Part shown: in pieces, positions 62,087-64,000 of the stretch
Layout of the letters: the number at the start of each line of letters is the position of its first letter
Numbering within the stretch: the first letter of the stretch is position 1
From: Neptunomonas concharum
GTDB taxonomy: Bacteria; Pseudomonadota; Gammaproteobacteria; Pseudomonadales; Balneatricaceae
Length of the DNA: 64,000 nucleotides
Assembly (NCBI RefSeq): GCF_008630635.1
Contig: NZ_CP043869.1
Location: forward strand, 2,852,501 to 2,916,500
Direction: 5' to 3'
Notes under the pieces: model-generated
Told to the model about the DNA's origin: nothing
Seen by the model: only the letters and a program-made list of their open reading frames with translations
Databases searched by the model: none
Program-made: the position numbers and the translations under genes

Positions 62087-62471
62087 TATTTTACCGGCCC
62101 AGAAACGAAAGGCTATCAGCCTTACACCACTAATCGATGTCGTGTTCATCTTGCTGCTTTTTTTTATGTTATCGACCAGTTTTATAAGATGGAAAGAGAT
62201 CACAATTTCAAGCGCACAAGGCTCTACTGAAAGCACAAGAAGCATCGTTAAAGTGGAGCTGATTTCTGAAAGTGGCCGCTTTCTTGTTAACGGCACAAAA
62301 TATGAAAGTGATGACTTGGGAAGTGTTAATCGGATCATTCAGCAACAGCCAGACAGTGTCTTTGCAATAGCTGCCAACCCGCATATCTCGACACAAGCAC
62401 TAATAGATTTACTCGAGCACTTTAAACAAGCGGGAGCTCAACATGTTTCATTAACGGCGGTCGTACCATGA
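62076..62471 (+). CDS. exbD: Ton-system protein ExbD, first copy
   Basis: Single-span partner of ExbB. The membrane segment SLTPLIDVVFILLLFFMLST carries the essential Asp (D21 here, equivalent to D25 of E. coli ExbD). A periplasmic domain follows. It starts at a GTG 11 bases inside the end of exbB, with GAGG upstream. 131 residues. Confidence 0.93.
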   Translation: MLLDILPAQKRKAISLTPLIDVVFILLLFFMLSTSFIRWKEITISSAQGSTESTRSIVKVELISESGRFLVNGTKYESDDLGSVNRIIQQQPDSVFAIAANPHISTQALIDLLEHFKQAGAQHVSLTAVVP

Positions 62472-62896
62472 AACCTTTGATGATAAATCTGCCTGATAGC
62501 GGCAAATCAAACAGCAGTGATGACAACCTAATACCACTGATCAATATTGTCTTTCTTATGTTGATCTTCTTTATGGTTGCCGGGCAAATACAACGTACAG
62601 ATAGCATCAAAATAGAACCACCCCAATCAGTAAGTTCTCTATCACCAGAGGATGAAAAAGTCTCGCTTATCATTGAGCATGATGGCTCAATCCACTTAGA
62701 AGACACAGCCGTCGAACTTGATCAACTCGCAAACCTTTTAGCACTCCAGATAAGCCATCAACCAACATCAAGCTTACTGATAAAAACTGATGCAACGCTT
62801 CCTGCAGAGAAGTTGTATGAAATTTTAAAGTATGTGCGTGCGGCTGGGTTTCAAAAGATCAGTCTGGCCACCCGCTTACGAGTGGAGGCATCATGA
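62468..62896 (+). CDS. exbD: Ton-system protein ExbD, second copy with Asp-to-Asn
   Basis: Second ExbD/TolR-family protein. Its membrane segment reads NLIPLINIVFLMLIFFMVAG, with N26 (AAT codon) where the family has the proton-path aspartate. The periplasmic domain is otherwise ExbD-like. ATGA overlaps link it to the first exbD and to tonB, so all are translated together. 142 residues. It may pair with the first ExbD as a non-protonatable subunit. Confidence 0.9.
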   Translation: MKPLMINLPDSGKSNSSDDNLIPLINIVFLMLIFFMVAGQIQRTDSIKIEPPQSVSSLSPEDEKVSLIIEHDGSIHLEDTAVELDQLANLLALQISHQPTSSLLIKTDATLPAEKLYEILKYVRAAGFQKISLATRLRVEAS

Positions 62897-63693
62897 TAGG
62901 CACCTCTCCTCTTATACGAACCTATCAGGTAGCTATCGCCTTATTTTTTGCGGTCGCTTTACACTTGCTGCTCCTGTTCACGTTAAGCGCCCAAGCAGAG
63001 ACAGGAGCAAAAAACGAAGGCGAAATGGGAATCGAGATCGATTTAGGCATGCTAGGTGACCTTGGAACATCTCAAGAAACAGTTGACGAGCCACCTGCTG
63101 AAACACAGCCTGTGGAACCTGTGACAACGCCATCAGAGACTGTTGTAGAACCAGATATTGCTGAAGTTATACCGGACCCTGAACCAGAGCCAGTAGTGGC
63201 ACCGCTACACGTTAAGCAAAAACCAAAACCCAAAACACAGATAAAGACGAAAAATCATGTGGTTAAAGCACCAGATACACCGCAGCCGGATAAGTTGCCA
63301 TCTGATCTCCCCCCTTCAGATCAGCCAGCAACTCAGCCGGTATCGATGCAAAAACAATCCACAGGCCGTGGACAAGCTTTAACCCATGGTGGGCAACCGG
63401 CTGCTGAACGCTCTTACTATGCGTTATTGGCAGCAAAGTTAGCCCAACATAAGCGGTATCCTAAGTCTTCTAGACGACGGGGCGAAGAAGGTGAAGTGAC
63501 ACTTTTCTTTGTACTTGATCGTTCAGGTCGCGTCTTAGAATCCCGTATTCACACCAGCTCAGGCTTTCCTAAGCTGGATAATGCTGTCATCAAAATGTTG
63601 CATAAAGCCGCGCCTTTACCGGCATTCCCCAAAGATATGCTACAGCCTCAGCTAACCGTGAAGATACCTGTTTCTTTTAAGCTGAACAGTTAA
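62893..63693 (+). CDS. tonB: TonB energy transducer
   Basis: The N-terminal membrane anchor YQVAIALFFAVALHLLLLF carries the conserved His (H24). A Pro/Glu-rich then Pro/Lys-rich spacer (residues ~60-155) comes next, and the C-terminal TonB domain holds the YP motif (KRYPKSSRRRGEEGEVTLFF) and AAPLPAFP. 266 residues. It completes the exbB-exbD-exbD-tonB set and is followed by a probable receptor gene. Confidence 0.95.
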   Translation: MIGTSPLIRTYQVAIALFFAVALHLLLLFTLSAQAETGAKNEGEMGIEIDLGMLGDLGTSQETVDEPPAETQPVEPVTTPSETVVEPDIAEVIPDPEPEPVVAPLHVKQKPKPKTQIKTKNHVVKAPDTPQPDKLPSDLPPSDQPATQPVSMQKQSTGRGQALTHGGQPAAERSYYALLAAKLAQHKRYPKSSRRRGEEGEVTLFFVLDRSGRVLESRIHTSSGFPKLDNAVIKMLHKAAPLPAFPKDMLQPQLTVKIPVSFKLNS

Positions 63694-63807
63694 CCGATGG
63701 CACTAACTAACAGGGGCTCATAATACAAATCAAACAACAAACCGACAAAGAACCCCAAAGAACCTGCGAGCTATACCTACAACACAATAAACTCTCGGAG
63801 AAAAAAC

Positions 63808-64000
63808 ATGCCATCTCAGGTTTTGGGATCCCAACAAACCAACATACCATGCCTACCAAGTTGCGTCATAAGCAGCTTAGCACTGGCTATCTCAGCTGCG
63901 ATTACTCCGCAAGTAATGGCAGCAGAAGAAGTCAATCTGACGCCGCTACTGATTGAAGACAGAGGCATAGCCGCAGGCCGCAACCCTTACGCAGAGCCCG
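63808..64000 (+). CDS. Probable TonB-dependent receptor, N-terminal fragment
   Basis: 64 codons before the right edge. The ATG has GGAG seven bases upstream. A hydrophobic stretch (VISSLALAISAAITPQVMAA) looks like a signal peptide ending before EEVNLTPLLIEDRG, and the next visible part RGIAAGRNPYAEP resembles the start of a receptor plug. Assignment rests mainly on following tonB in a Fur-type operon; the barrel is outside the window. The 114-base gap after tonB holds no clear terminator. Confidence 0.6.
   Translation, partial: MPSQVLGSQQTNIPCLPSCVISSLALAISAAITPQVMAAEEVNLTPLLIEDRGIAAGRNPYAEP

Overview
The window is a gene-dense stretch of a gammaproteobacterial chromosome. It resembles a marine member of the Oceanospirillales/Pseudomonadales side of the class. 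The evidence is gene order: iscRSUA-hscBA-fdx-iscX-ndk-rlmN-pilW-rodZ-hisS-yfgM-bamB-der, nnr-tsaE-amiB-mutL-miaA-hfq-hflX-hflK-hflC-yjeT-hisZ-purA, and lptFG facing pepA-holC-valS are all pseudomonad-like. Further support comes from a separate hisZ, an Azotobacter/Pseudomonas-type RhdA rhodanese, a phasin, an NhaD sodium/proton antiporter and cytochrome c'. The genus cannot be fixed from the sequence alone. I saw no rRNA, tRNA, CRISPR array, insertion sequence or prophage, and no intergenic gap exceeds about 220 bases.

Layout. 1-14.7 kb (minus strand): the 5' end of murI, then der, bamB, yfgM, hisS, rodZ, pilW, rlmN and ndk (cell wall, outer membrane and translation), the complete Isc iron-sulfur operon behind an IscR-type operator, and trmJ. 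14.8-15.6 kb: suhB on the plus strand, closed by a bidirectional terminator. 15.6-28.4 kb (minus): purA back to nnr, the hfq/mutL superoperon. 28.4-38.6 kb (mostly plus): queG, a LysR/EamA divergent pair, ygjP, yacL, orn (minus), rsgA, an HDOD protein, rhdA, psd and ygfZ. 38.6-44.5 kb: ung with a small membrane protein, an MFS transporter with an unusual repeat tail, lysS and prfB. 44.6-51.7 kb: nhaD, cytochrome b561, cytochrome c', flavodoxin, phasin, gloA, a Sel1-repeat protein, a YeeE/YedE transporter and an RDD protein. 51.7-59 kb: lptG/lptF and pepA-holC-valS. 59-64 kb is the most accessory part: a small exported orphan, a CBS protein, a solute-binding protein, then a Fur-box-controlled exbB-exbD-exbD-tonB operon running into the start of a probable TonB-dependent receptor.

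Themes. Iron recurs throughout: Isc biogenesis under IscR, ferredoxin, the radical-SAM enzyme RlmN, the Fe-S enzyme QueG, YgfZ, flavodoxin and a Fur-type Ton system. Operon packing is tight, with many 1-4 base stop/start overlaps, and non-AUG starts are common (UUG for hisS, hflX, lptF, exbB and the MFS gene; GUG for many others).

The most interesting observations are: a second ExbD whose membrane aspartate is an asparagine; a SuhB lacking several inositol-phosphatase active-site residues; a roughly ten-unit 15-residue repeat tail on an MFS transporter; a G9 run inside mutL; a prfB without the usual programmed frameshift; and the absence of ispG from its usual place between rodZ and hisS. I did not find a clearly new multi-gene system; the paired-ExbD Ton operon is the nearest candidate.
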